A program made the translations under genes and the position numbers. The notes beneath the pieces were generated by a model that ran no database searches, was not told the origin of the DNA, and saw only the letters and a list, made by a program, of their open reading frames with translations. A DNA stretch of 39,957 nucleotides, taken from positions 1 through 39,957 of the forward strand of contig JADFIF010000009.1 in NCBI GenBank assembly GCA_022566795.1, given 5' to 3'. The DNA comes from Chloroflexota bacterium. GTDB lineage: Bacteria; Chloroflexota; Dehalococcoidia; Lucifugimonadales; G022566795. Positions 33,900 to 39,957 of the stretch are shown here, piece by piece (position 1 is the stretch's first letter; every line of letters begins with the position of its first letter).

Positions 33900-34097
33900 C
33901 TACCCCGAAACTTCCGGGGGCGCGATCGACTTCATACGCTTGTGGAGCTCGGCGCGTGACAGAAGGACGCGGCGCCCGCAGGTCAGGCACTTAAGGCCCA
34001 TGTCGGCACCGACTCGGACGATCTCCCACTCGAAGCCGCCACACGGGTGAGCTTTCCGGAGGCGGACGACGTGGCCGAGTCTCAGCTGGGGTCCCAA
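33900..34097 (-). CDS. DUF951 family protein
   Basis: A 65-residue protein of the DUF951 family: [45 protein letters not shown] is nearly the whole domain, with HPCG and CLTCGR as possible metal-binding Cys. The start is TTG with GGAAGG 6 nt upstream, inside the 3' end of pyrF (16-nt overlap), so the two genes are translationally linked. The biological role is unknown. Confidence 0.85.
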   Translation of the reverse strand: MGPQLRLGHVVRLRKAHPCGGFEWEIVRVGADMGLKCLTCGRRVLLSRAELHKRMKSIAPPEVSG

Positions 34098-34927
34098 GGC
34101 CGGCCTTCCGCTTCGAGAACGCAGTTGATACGCTCCCGCAGGTCTTCGGCCGCCGCTCGGGCAGCGTCAGCGAACGTCTCAGCCGAGCGCGACGCATAGG
34201 TTATTCCCCGCGAGGAGCTTATCAGGATGTTGGGGGCGCCATCGTCGAGCCCGTTTCGGACGCTGGTCGCGAGGTCGCCGCCCTGGGCGCCGACGCCCGG
34301 AATGAGAATGGTCATACCCGGGCAGTGGGAGCGGACCACCTTCAACTCATCTGGGAAGGTCGACCCCACGACGAGGCCGACGTTGCCTCGCACGTTCCAG
34401 CTCGACGCCCTTCGCGCCATCCACTCGTAGAGAGGTACGCCACGAGGTTCGCCTTGCAGGCGCACATCCTGGAACTCCTTGGCGCCAGGATTCGAAGAGC
34501 GGCACCACACCAGCACCCCTCGATCGCCATACTCCATGAACGGCTCGAGGGACTCACCTCCGCCCCATGCGTTGACGGTGGCCGCATCGAACCCCCAGAC
34601 GTCGAAGAGCGCCCGTGCGTACATGACGTTGGTCGAGGCGATGTCGCCACGCTTTCCGTCACCCACAACCTGAACGTCGGGGGCGACCCTACGGATATGG
34701 GCCACGGTGCCCGCCAGCGCCTCCAGGCCCGACTGGCCCAGGGCCTCGTAGAACGGCAGGTTGGGCTTGTAGGCGCAGACTATGTCCTTCGTCGCGTCGA
34801 TGATGGCGCGATTGAACGTGAGCACGTCCTTCACTGCCATCAGGTCGGGGTCAGGGTCGAGCCCAACACACACCAGACTCCGGTTCCGCCGGGAAACTGC
34901 CGCCACGCGTTCGACGAATGAGTTCAC
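34082..34927 (-). CDS. pyrF: Orotidine 5'-phosphate decarboxylase (type 2)
   Basis: Final step of UMP synthesis. N-terminal [29 protein letters not shown] and the catalytic Asp-x-Lys-x-x-Asp in [13 protein letters not shown], then GESLEPF and [12 protein letters not shown] as in the longer type 2 (PyrF-2) enzymes, and [10 protein letters not shown] at the phosphate site. The track starts at ATG 34954, but a promoter -10 box (34958-34963) lies 4 nt from it, so the transcript would begin at or after that codon. GTG 34927 has GAGGGTG about 8 nt upstream and gives an N-terminus ([15 protein letters not shown]) like the family. 281 residues. Confidence 0.9.
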   Translation of the reverse strand: MNSFVERVAAVSRRNRSLVCVGLDPDPDLMAVKDVLTFNRAIIDATKDIVCAYKPNLPFYEALGQSGLEALAGTVAHIRRVAPDVQVVGDGKRGDIASTNVMYARALFDVWGFDAATVNAWGGGESLEPFMEYGDRGVLVWCRSSNPGAKEFQDVRLQGEPRGVPLYEWMARRASSWNVRGNVGLVVGSTFPDELKVVRSHCPGMTILIPGVGAQGGDLATSVRNGLDDGAPNILISSSRGITYASRSAETFADAARAAAEDLRERINCVLEAEGRPWDPS

Positions 34928-34957
34928 GTCTTCACCCTCAGGGACTCTCGCCATACC

Positions 34958-34986
34958 AGTGTAAGGGCCGCGTAATGGCCGGGCAA
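34958..34986 (-). promoter_or_regulatory. Promoter of pyrF-DUF951
   Basis: Minus-strand TTGCCC (34986-34981), 17-nt spacer and TACACT (34963-34958). The expected start of transcription falls at about 34951. Confidence 0.6.
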
Positions 34987-34987
34987 G

Positions 34988-35016
34988 TTGTCCCGCTACA
35001 CGGCCAGTGCTAGCAT
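34988..35016 (+). promoter_or_regulatory. Promoter of sfsA
   Basis: TTGTCC (34988-34993), 17-nt spacer and TAGCAT (35011-35016) on the plus strand. It is back to back with the pyrF promoter, the two -35 boxes being 1 nt apart. Confidence 0.45.
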
Positions 35017-35037
35017 ATCCGCCGGTGGAGGCCTAAG

Positions 35038-35733
35038 GTGAAGCTGCATCCCGATCTTCGGAACGCCAACTTCGTGCGGCGGCTAAACCGATTCGCCGCG
35101 CTGATGACGCTTGACGGCGAGGAGGTCTTGACCCACGTCGCTAACTCGGGCCGGCTGACCGAGCTGCTGACACCACAAAATCCGATGCTGCTCGCCCCCG
35201 CGCCCTCGAACACAGCGCGCAAGACGGCGTATGACCTCGCGCTGGTCGAGGTGGATGGAGTGCTCGTCTCCGCCGACGCCCGCCTGCCGAACGCAATTGC
35301 GTCCGAGGCCATCTGTAAAGGGCGTATCCCCGAGCTATCGGGGTACGACAAGATCACGCGAGAGGTGCGGTTCGAGGACAGCCGGCTCGATCTGCTGCTC
35401 TCCGGGCCCGGCCGTCTATGCTACGTCGAGGTCAAGTCAGTCACTCTCGTCGAGGGGGGCACCGCCCTTTTCCCCGACGCGCCCACCGAGCGAGGCCGCA
35501 AGCACCTGGCGACGCTTCGACACGCCAGAGAGCAGGGCCACAGGGCCGCCGTCATGTTCGTGGTGCAGAGACCGGACGCCAATGCCTTCGAGCCCAACGT
35601 TCAGGCCGACCCCAAGTTCGCCGAAGCCCTCGATGGAGCCGTGAGGTGTGGCGTCGAGGTATTCGCCTACCGCTGCGCCGTGAGCCGCACCTCCGTCGAG
35701 ATCTCGGACCGGCTGCCCGTGCGGGTCGGCTAG
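35038..35733 (+). CDS. sfsA: SfsA family protein (DNA/RNA nuclease SfsA)
   Basis: Named sugar fermentation stimulation protein; the fold contains an OB-like N-terminal part and a PD-(D/E)XK-type nuclease core. Core blocks: GEEVLTHVANSGRLTELLTP, RKTAYDLALVE, RLDLLLSGPGRLCYVEVKSVTLVEGGTALFPDAPTERGRKHL (Asp then Glu-x-Lys of the nuclease motif) and AVMFVVQRPDANAFEPN. The length is 231 residues. The start is GTG with GGAGG upstream. Its stop directly abuts the ATG of the glycosylase gene, so the two form an operon. The in vivo role is uncertain. Confidence 0.9.
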   Translation: MKLHPDLRNANFVRRLNRFAALMTLDGEEVLTHVANSGRLTELLTPQNPMLLAPAPSNTARKTAYDLALVEVDGVLVSADARLPNAIASEAICKGRIPELSGYDKITREVRFEDSRLDLLLSGPGRLCYVEVKSVTLVEGGTALFPDAPTERGRKHLATLRHAREQGHRAAVMFVVQRPDANAFEPNVQADPKFAEALDGAVRCGVEVFAYRCAVSRTSVEISDRLPVRVG

Positions 35734-36456
35734 ATGTCCGACGGCCTGCGAGAAAGCCTGATGGCGGTCTACGAGCGGATGCTTTCGCGCTACGGCCCTC
35801 AGGGCTGGTGGCCGGGAGGGCCCGGCTTCGAGATGATGGTCGGGGCCGTGCTGACACAGGCCGCCTCTTGGGCCAACGTCGAGAGCGCTCTCGCCAACCT
35901 GCGTTCAGCCGGTGCGCTGACGCCGCGGGCGATTCGCGCCATACCACAGGACGAGCTGGCCAGGCTCGTACACCCCAGTGGCTACTACAACGCCAAGGCC
36001 CGCAAGCTGAAGGCGCTCGCCGAGTACATCGGCGAGCGGTTCGACGACGACCTCGACGCCATGGCCCACGAGGATGTCGACACCCTGCGAAACGACCTAC
36101 TGGGGGTCTACGGCATCGGCGAAGAGACAGCGGATGACATCCTGCTGTACGCGATGGGCAAGCCCAGCTTCGTCGTCGACGCCTACACCAGGCGACTGTT
36201 CTGGCGGCTGGGGTTGGCCCCCGCAAAGGGAAGCTACGCGGGGTATCGCGCGCCCTTCATGCAGCATTTGCCGAAGGACCCGCGGCTGTTCGGCGAGTAT
36301 CACGCGCTGGTCGTCCGGCACGGCAAGGAGGTCTGCAAGAAGGAGCCTGTCTGCGAGGGGTGCTGCTTGCTCGAGGTATGTCCGACCGGGCAAGACCGGA
36401 CGGGTGGCTCTGCCAGCCTAGCGTCATCCGATTCGGAGGAGGTCAAGCCAGTCTGA
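35734..36456 (+). CDS. Endonuclease III-like DNA glycosylase (MagIII type)
   Basis: Helix-hairpin-helix base-excision-repair glycosylase. GFEMMVGAVLTQAASWANVESALANL is the helical block of this superfamily, and the HhH reads LLGVYGIGEETADDILLYA. The catalytic Asp is in SFVVDAYTRRLF, but the position of the Schiff-base Lys of Nth (VGRKTAN) is Glu (IGEETAD), so it should be a monofunctional glycosylase without lyase activity, as in the MagIII 3-methyladenine enzymes. The C-terminal CKKEPVCEGCCLLEVC (C-x5-C-x2-C-x5-C) could hold a 4Fe-4S cluster, one residue shorter than the usual first spacing. 240 residues. It is coupled to sfsA, and its end overlaps the convergent small gene. Confidence 0.85.
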   Translation: MSDGLRESLMAVYERMLSRYGPQGWWPGGPGFEMMVGAVLTQAASWANVESALANLRSAGALTPRAIRAIPQDELARLVHPSGYYNAKARKLKALAEYIGERFDDDLDAMAHEDVDTLRNDLLGVYGIGEETADDILLYAMGKPSFVVDAYTRRLFWRLGLAPAKGSYAGYRAPFMQHLPKDPRLFGEYHALVVRHGKEVCKKEPVCEGCCLLEVCPTGQDRTGGSASLASSDSEEVKPV

Positions 36457-36660
36457 GTCTAAGTGCGCCGGCTCGGCCTGGCCGTTGAGTAGGACTTCGT
36501 ATTCTGTTTTCCCAGGGCCACGCCCTGTAATGACGCCCTCCAACTCCTCATAATCGCCTGGGGCCTTTTCATTTGCCCGCACTCGATCACCGGCGATGAA
36601 CTTCCAGTTGCCTTTGCGTTGAGGGGCTCTCGCTGAGAGACCGGACTTTTCTCGACTCAT
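36424..36660 (-). CDS. Small SH3/KOW-like conserved protein
   Basis: Proposed start ATG 36660 (MSREKSGLSARAP), 9 nt after GGGGAGG; ATG 36666 two codons earlier is too close to the Shine-Dalgarno, and the track start 36726 is inside a dispersed repeat. The 78-residue product has a basic N-terminus, then WKFIAGDRVRANEKAPGDYEELEGVITGRGPGKTEYEVLL, an SH3-like barrel pattern of the GDRV...G-V-x-x type, ending DSDWLDLLRIG. A nucleic-acid or ribosome-related role is a guess. It overlaps the 3' end of the glycosylase gene by 33 nt tail to tail. Confidence 0.7.
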   Translation of the reverse strand: MSREKSGLSARAPQRKGNWKFIAGDRVRANEKAPGDYEELEGVITGRGPGKTEYEVLLNGQAEPAHLDSDWLDLLRIG

Positions 36661-36688
36661 CACCATTTGCCTCCCCTGATTCTCTAAT

Positions 36689-36742
36689 GGCAGGCCCCTG
36701 TGCCTCCCCTGACCTTGGGCAACCACAGGGGGTTGCCCCTAC
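36689..36742. repeat. Dispersed repeat family A, third copy (inverted)
   Basis: Read on the minus strand: GTAGGGGCAACCCCCTGTGG, TTGCCC, GGGGAGGCAC and GGGGCCTGCC, matching the copies at 19233-19373. An internal hairpin GGGCAACC-ACAGGG-GGTTGCCC is intact. It lies just upstream of the small SH3-like gene in the gap before modC. Confidence 0.7.
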
Positions 36743-36874
36743 AAATATACGGCGCTGATTAGGGGAATTGGTATAAGGCGTGGTTCGACACACTCAAGCA
36801 CTCCTTGGCGGTTTCATACGGCAGTAGGCTTGATCCTACATCTCTCCGAACTGTGCGGGCCGCAGCAACACTCC

Positions 36875-37966
36875 TCAGTCGGGGGCGTCGAGTATCCCGA
36901 TGCTGCTGGTCTTAATGATGAGGTACACCTTTTGTCCCCGGCGAAGCTGGAGTCTTCGCAGCGAGCCCTGCGTTATCTCGACGACGAGGCGCGTGCCGAT
37001 GTCGACGTACACCAGTGCCTGGGGGCCAACCACGTGGATCTCTTCGATGACGCCGGCGATCACGTTGCGGGCGCTGGTCTCGGGAGGAACGTCCAGCGCG
37101 ACGATGACGTCACCCGCGCGGATGGAGACGGTCACGATCTCGCCCTCGCCTCGATTCACCGACGGTCCGATCAGCCGCGCGTGGCCGACAATCAGCTCCG
37201 ACAGGCCCTCCTCCACCTCTGACGAAGAGATCGAGGCCGGAAGCAGGTTCTCGAACGCCCCATGGTCGGCGATTCGGGCCACCATTGGGTCGGCGAGGAC
37301 CTGAGACGTCTCGCCGTGGACCACCTTCCTGCCGCCGGCCAGCACCAGCACGGTGTCGGCAAGCGCCATCACCTCGGAGATAGAGTGCGAGACGTAGACC
37401 ATCGGGGTTCCCAGCTCGCGCCAGATTCGCCGCAGGTACTCGATGATGACGCCTCGGAAACCAGCATCCAACGAAGCCAGGGGCTCGTCGAGAAGCAGCA
37501 CTCTTGGAGACGTCGCCAGGGCACGCGCCAATGCGACTCGCTGCCGCTCCCCGCCCGAGAGGTTCGCGACTCCCCTGTCCATCAGGTGCGACAGCCTGAA
37601 CAGCTCTACAAGCTGCTCAGGATCGACCTCGCGATGGTCCGGATGCGTGAGCTTGTGCCCGTACAAGATGTTGTCCCGGACGCTCATATTGGGGAACAGG
37701 GCCGCTTCCTGCAGCACGTATCCGAACCGGCGCTTGTTCGGGGGCAGGTTCTTTCGGGAGGCCGACGAATAGACCGTGCTGCCGAGGGCCTTGATTTCGC
37801 CACGGTCGGGGGTCAACAGTCCGGCGATGCAGCTAAGCAGGGTCGACTTGCCGCTGCCCGACGGGCCAAAGATTCCGGTCACGCCCGACTCGAAGGTCGC
37901 CTGGCACTCCAGCGAGAAGCCGGAGAAGCGCTTGGTGATGTCAAAGGTCAGCAGAGGTGTGGTCAC
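36875..37966 (-). CDS. modC: Molybdate/tungstate ABC transporter ATP-binding protein
   Basis: ATPase of the molybdate importer. Walker A GPSGSGKSTLLS, Q-loop in VLQEAALFP, signature LSGGERQRVALARAL, Walker B VLLLDEPLASLD and the switch His in VSHSISEVMAL. The C-terminal 110 residues form one TOBE/Mop-type oxyanion-binding domain (ARNVIAGVIEEIHVVGPQALVYVDIG and GQKVYLIIKTSSIGIL). 363 residues, as in E. coli ModC. The start is GTG overlapping the modB stop (GTGA). It is the last gene of modABC on the minus strand. Confidence 0.93.
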   Translation of the reverse strand: MTTPLLTFDITKRFSGFSLECQATFESGVTGIFGPSGSGKSTLLSCIAGLLTPDRGEIKALGSTVYSSASRKNLPPNKRRFGYVLQEAALFPNMSVRDNILYGHKLTHPDHREVDPEQLVELFRLSHLMDRGVANLSGGERQRVALARALATSPRVLLLDEPLASLDAGFRGVIIEYLRRIWRELGTPMVYVSHSISEVMALADTVLVLAGGRKVVHGETSQVLADPMVARIADHGAFENLLPASISSSEVEEGLSELIVGHARLIGPSVNRGEGEIVTVSIRAGDVIVALDVPPETSARNVIAGVIEEIHVVGPQALVYVDIGTRLVVEITQGSLRRLQLRRGQKVYLIIKTSSIGILDAPD

Positions 37967-38628
37967 GTCCGCCCCCTGGACCGCTCCAGCAGCCAGTTGT
38001 GCACGCCAAGGGTCACCACAGCCAGCGCGATCGACACGGCCACCAGCCGCATGGCGTCATCGGTCTTGTTCAGCTGAACGTTGGAGAAGATCGCCAGGGG
38101 CAGCGTCTGAGTGCGACCTGGGATGTTGCCGGCCACCACTACCGTAGCGCCAAACTCGCTGAGAGCCCGAACGAATCCGAGCAACGTGCCCGCCAGGATG
38201 CCTCGATAAGCTAGTGGGATGGTGATGGTCAATGCGACTCTCAAAGATCCCGCGCCCAGGCTCCGCGCCGTCATCTCCAATCGCTCGTCCACTCCCCCAA
38301 TGGCGACCATGATGGACCTGGCGATGAGGGGAAACGACACTACGGCGGAGGCAAGGGCCGCGGCCACCCAGGTGAAGACTATGTCGACCCCCAGTAGCCT
38401 GTGGACTGGGGAGCCCACGATTCCGTCTCGCCCAAGGAGCTCAAGCAGAAAAAAGCCCACGGCGACCGGAGGCACCGCCAGTGGAAGCGAAACGAGAACG
38501 TCGATTATGAACCGCCCGCGGATCCTCTTTTTCACCAACAGCCAGCTTATCCCGATGGCCAACGGGAAGTTGATCGCCGTGGCGACCACCGCGATCTGTA
38601 GCGTCAACCTCAGTATGGAAAGGTCCAA
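37963..38628 (-). CDS. modB: Molybdate ABC transporter permease
   Basis: Inner-membrane channel subunit with about five helices (for example TLQIAVVATAINFPLAIGISWLL and LLGVDIVFTWVAAALASAVVSFPLI). The EAA-like cytoplasmic loop ARSLGAGSLRVALTITIPLAYRGILAG contacts ModC, and ALSEFGATVVVAGNIPG is the family hallmark of ModB/CysW permeases. The length is 221 residues. The start is TTG with GAGG 4 nt upstream. It lies 61 nt after modA and overlaps modC by 4 nt. Confidence 0.93.
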   Translation of the reverse strand: MDLSILRLTLQIAVVATAINFPLAIGISWLLVKKRIRGRFIIDVLVSLPLAVPPVAVGFFLLELLGRDGIVGSPVHRLLGVDIVFTWVAAALASAVVSFPLIARSIMVAIGGVDERLEMTARSLGAGSLRVALTITIPLAYRGILAGTLLGFVRALSEFGATVVVAGNIPGRTQTLPLAIFSNVQLNKTDDAMRLVAVSIALAVVTLGVHNWLLERSRGRT

Positions 38629-38689
38629 GCTACCTCTTTCTTCCTCTTCAACCTCGTCAAGCTCGACAGCCGTCGCGTCGTGAGTGCGA

Positions 38690-39457
38690 TCAGGGATCCG
38701 CCGGCTCGAAGCCGTGGCTGCGGAATATCGCCTGGGCGGTGTCGCCGGTCAAGTAGGCCAAGAACTTAGCCGCGAGGGCCTGGCTCTCCGACCGCTCAAC
38801 GATGGCTGCAGGGTAGATTATCGGCGAGTGGCTGTCGGGGGGCACGATGTCGTAGATCTCCACGCCGTCGGCGGTGACGGCGTCGGTGCGGTAGACTACC
38901 GCCGCGTCGGCATTGCCCGTTTCGACGTAGGTGAGCGTCGCACGGACGTCCGACCCCTTTATCAGCTTCTCCGAAATGTCGTCCCAAATGCCCAAGCTCT
39001 TCAGCGACTCCCGTGCGTAACGACCCGCCGGCGCCAGATCAGGGTCCGCCACGGCAACTCGCTCTACACCCGGCTCCAGAAGGACTCGCAGGGACTCCGC
39101 AAGCAGATCGGGCCTCGTTACCAGCACGAGCTCGTTGCGGAGGATCGGCTCGGGCGCGGAGCTTAGGAGCCCGTCTTGCTCCAGCAAGTCCATCGGAAAG
39201 ACCCCGGCCGCGATGAACACATCGGCCGGTGCGCCCCTGACGATCTGCTGAGCCAGAAGCTGCGAGCCTCCGAAACTGACGGCTACCTGGGCGCCGGACT
39301 CCCTCTCGAACGCTGGTCCGATTTCGGCGAGCGAGTCGGTGAGGCTGGTGGCGGCGAACACGAGAAGCTCGTCGTCGGACCCGCCCGCGCATCCGAGCAA
39401 GCCGCCGAGAAACACCGCCGGCACGAGAAGCCACCTGGCCAACGAGAACTGCATCAT
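38690..39457 (-). CDS. modA: Molybdate ABC transporter substrate-binding lipoprotein
   Basis: Captures molybdate or tungstate outside the membrane. The N-terminal signal ARWLLVPAVFLGGLLGCAGG ends in a lipobox (GLLGC), so Cys should be lipidated. Mature part: LLVFAATSLTDSLAEIGPAFE (oxyanion-binding Ser), VSFGGSQLLAQQI, APADVFIAAG, NELVLVTRP and YVETGNADAAVVYRTDA (binding Tyr/Val region). 255 residues; ATG 39457 is followed at once by a second ATG, so either could start. It is preceded by the MFS gene at 15 nt, which may be on the same transcript. Confidence 0.94.
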   Translation of the reverse strand: MMQFSLARWLLVPAVFLGGLLGCAGGSDDELLVFAATSLTDSLAEIGPAFERESGAQVAVSFGGSQLLAQQIVRGAPADVFIAAGVFPMDLLEQDGLLSSAPEPILRNELVLVTRPDLLAESLRVLLEPGVERVAVADPDLAPAGRYARESLKSLGIWDDISEKLIKGSDVRATLTYVETGNADAAVVYRTDAVTADGVEIYDIVPPDSHSPIIYPAAIVERSESQALAAKFLAYLTGDTAQAIFRSHGFEPADP

Positions 39458-39472
39458 TCCACCACAGAAGAG

Positions 39473-39957
39473 TCAGGCAGCGCCCCGGACCGGAGTGGCC
39501 TGACTGATCCTCTCACCGGTCGCCAGGGCAGCGAACATGCCCACGAAGACCGCAATGGCGCCAACGTAAAATGCCCATGCCAAGGAGCCGGCCAGATCGC
39601 TGATCCAGCCGCTGACCAGCGGGGCCACGAAGGCGCTGGAGATCCCCACCGTGTTCATCGCCCCCATCGCCGTGCCCATCCCCACACGACCGGAGGACAC
39701 CGTCACGTCTCCTGCCCACGCGACGAGGACCGGGTTCCACGCCAGTGCGCCGAAAAAGCCGTACAGCCCAAGGGTGGCCAGGGCAAGCCGGGTCGAATCG
39801 AACTGAGGCACCAGCCAGAGCAAAACAGCGGACGCGCCGAACATCCACAGCGTCAGCCGCTTGCGGCCCATTCTGTCGGACATGCGGCCCCAGGCCAGCG
39901 CTCCGGCCAGCGAGGTCAGCGCAACCAGCGCCACGTACACACCCGAACGCGTGACCG
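39473..39957 (-). CDS. Major facilitator superfamily transporter, C-terminal half (cut by window edge)
   Basis: The frame is open to the right edge, so the start is outside; the GTG listed at 39940 is internal. The visible 161 residues hold about five membrane helices. GRMSDRMGRKRLTL fits the motif A-like loop after helix 8, so this is the second six-helix bundle. It ends in a short cytoplasmic tail (ATGERISQATPVRGAA). The substrate is unknown. Proximity to modA (15 nt) may reflect co-transcription rather than molybdate transport. Confidence 0.85.
   Translation of the reverse strand, partial: VTRSGVYVALVALTSLAGALAWGRMSDRMGRKRLTLWMFGASAVLLWLVPQFDSTRLALATLGLYGFFGALAWNPVLVAWAGDVTVSSGRVGMGTAMGAMNTVGISSAFVAPLVSGWISDLAGSLAWAFYVGAIAVFVGMFAALATGERISQATPVRGAA

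Overview
The window is about 40 kb of GC-rich bacterial chromosome carrying mostly housekeeping genes. It probably comes from Chloroflexota (Dehalococcoidia or SAR202-like). That placement is inference, resting on the split glycine decarboxylase GcvPA/GcvPB, Rex, an F420-type luciferase-like oxidoreductase, a Thr-Pro-rich surface protein, flavoenzyme relics and an F-type atp operon in the order (I)BEFHAGDC. No rRNA, tRNA, CRISPR array, transposase or phage gene was found. Recognisable promoters resemble sigma-70 sites, with TTGAC-like -35 boxes, 17-18 nt spacers and TATACT, TACACT or TACAAT -10 boxes.

Layout. Positions 1-4.6 kb, minus strand: a secreted Thr-Pro-repeat protein cut by the window edge, an aldo/keto reductase, a ComB-like phosphatase, a degraded stretch with remnants of two flavoproteins (GMC oxidoreductase and geranylgeranyl-reductase-like), and ispH. 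4.7-10.1 kb, plus strand: a class I aminotransferase, a two-SIS-domain protein, glutamine-dependent NAD synthetase and a HAD phosphatase. 10.1-13 kb, minus: an APH-type kinase fused to a Nudix-like domain, and an amidohydrolase. 13.2-20.8 kb, plus: an LLM oxidoreductase, gcvT-gcvH-gcvPA-gcvPB, a peroxiredoxin with an in-frame TGA, tRNA m1A58 methyltransferase and an HD-domain protein. 20.8-23.6 kb, minus: MidA-like methyltransferase, a zinc-ribbon mini-protein and citrate synthase. Then rex (plus), the complete atp operon (minus, 25.2-32.8 kb), a bifunctional-nuclease-family gene, DUF951 and pyrF (minus), sfsA and a MagIII-like DNA glycosylase (plus), a small SH3/KOW-like protein, modABC and the C-terminal half of an MFS transporter (minus).

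The most striking feature is the peroxiredoxin at 18767-19225, which the ORF track misses because TGA occupies codon 45, exactly where the peroxidatic cysteine belongs. The frame is open and family-like on both sides. The TGA is followed by a two-storey hairpin (8 bp + 8 bp, apical loop GCC starting 27 nt after the TGA), as expected of a bacterial SECIS element. It is best read as a selenocysteine peroxiredoxin with no other cysteine.

Two small dispersed repeat families are also visible. One has AGGGGCA/TGCCCCT ends (two tandem copies near 19.2-19.4 kb, one near 36.7 kb). The other occupies gaps inside and beside the atp operon and keeps a hairpin at one position with different stem sequences in two copies.

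Functionally the window links central carbon and energy metabolism (citrate synthase, glycine cleavage, NAD synthesis, Rex, ATP synthase), isoprenoid and pyrimidine synthesis, molybdate uptake and DNA/tRNA maintenance.
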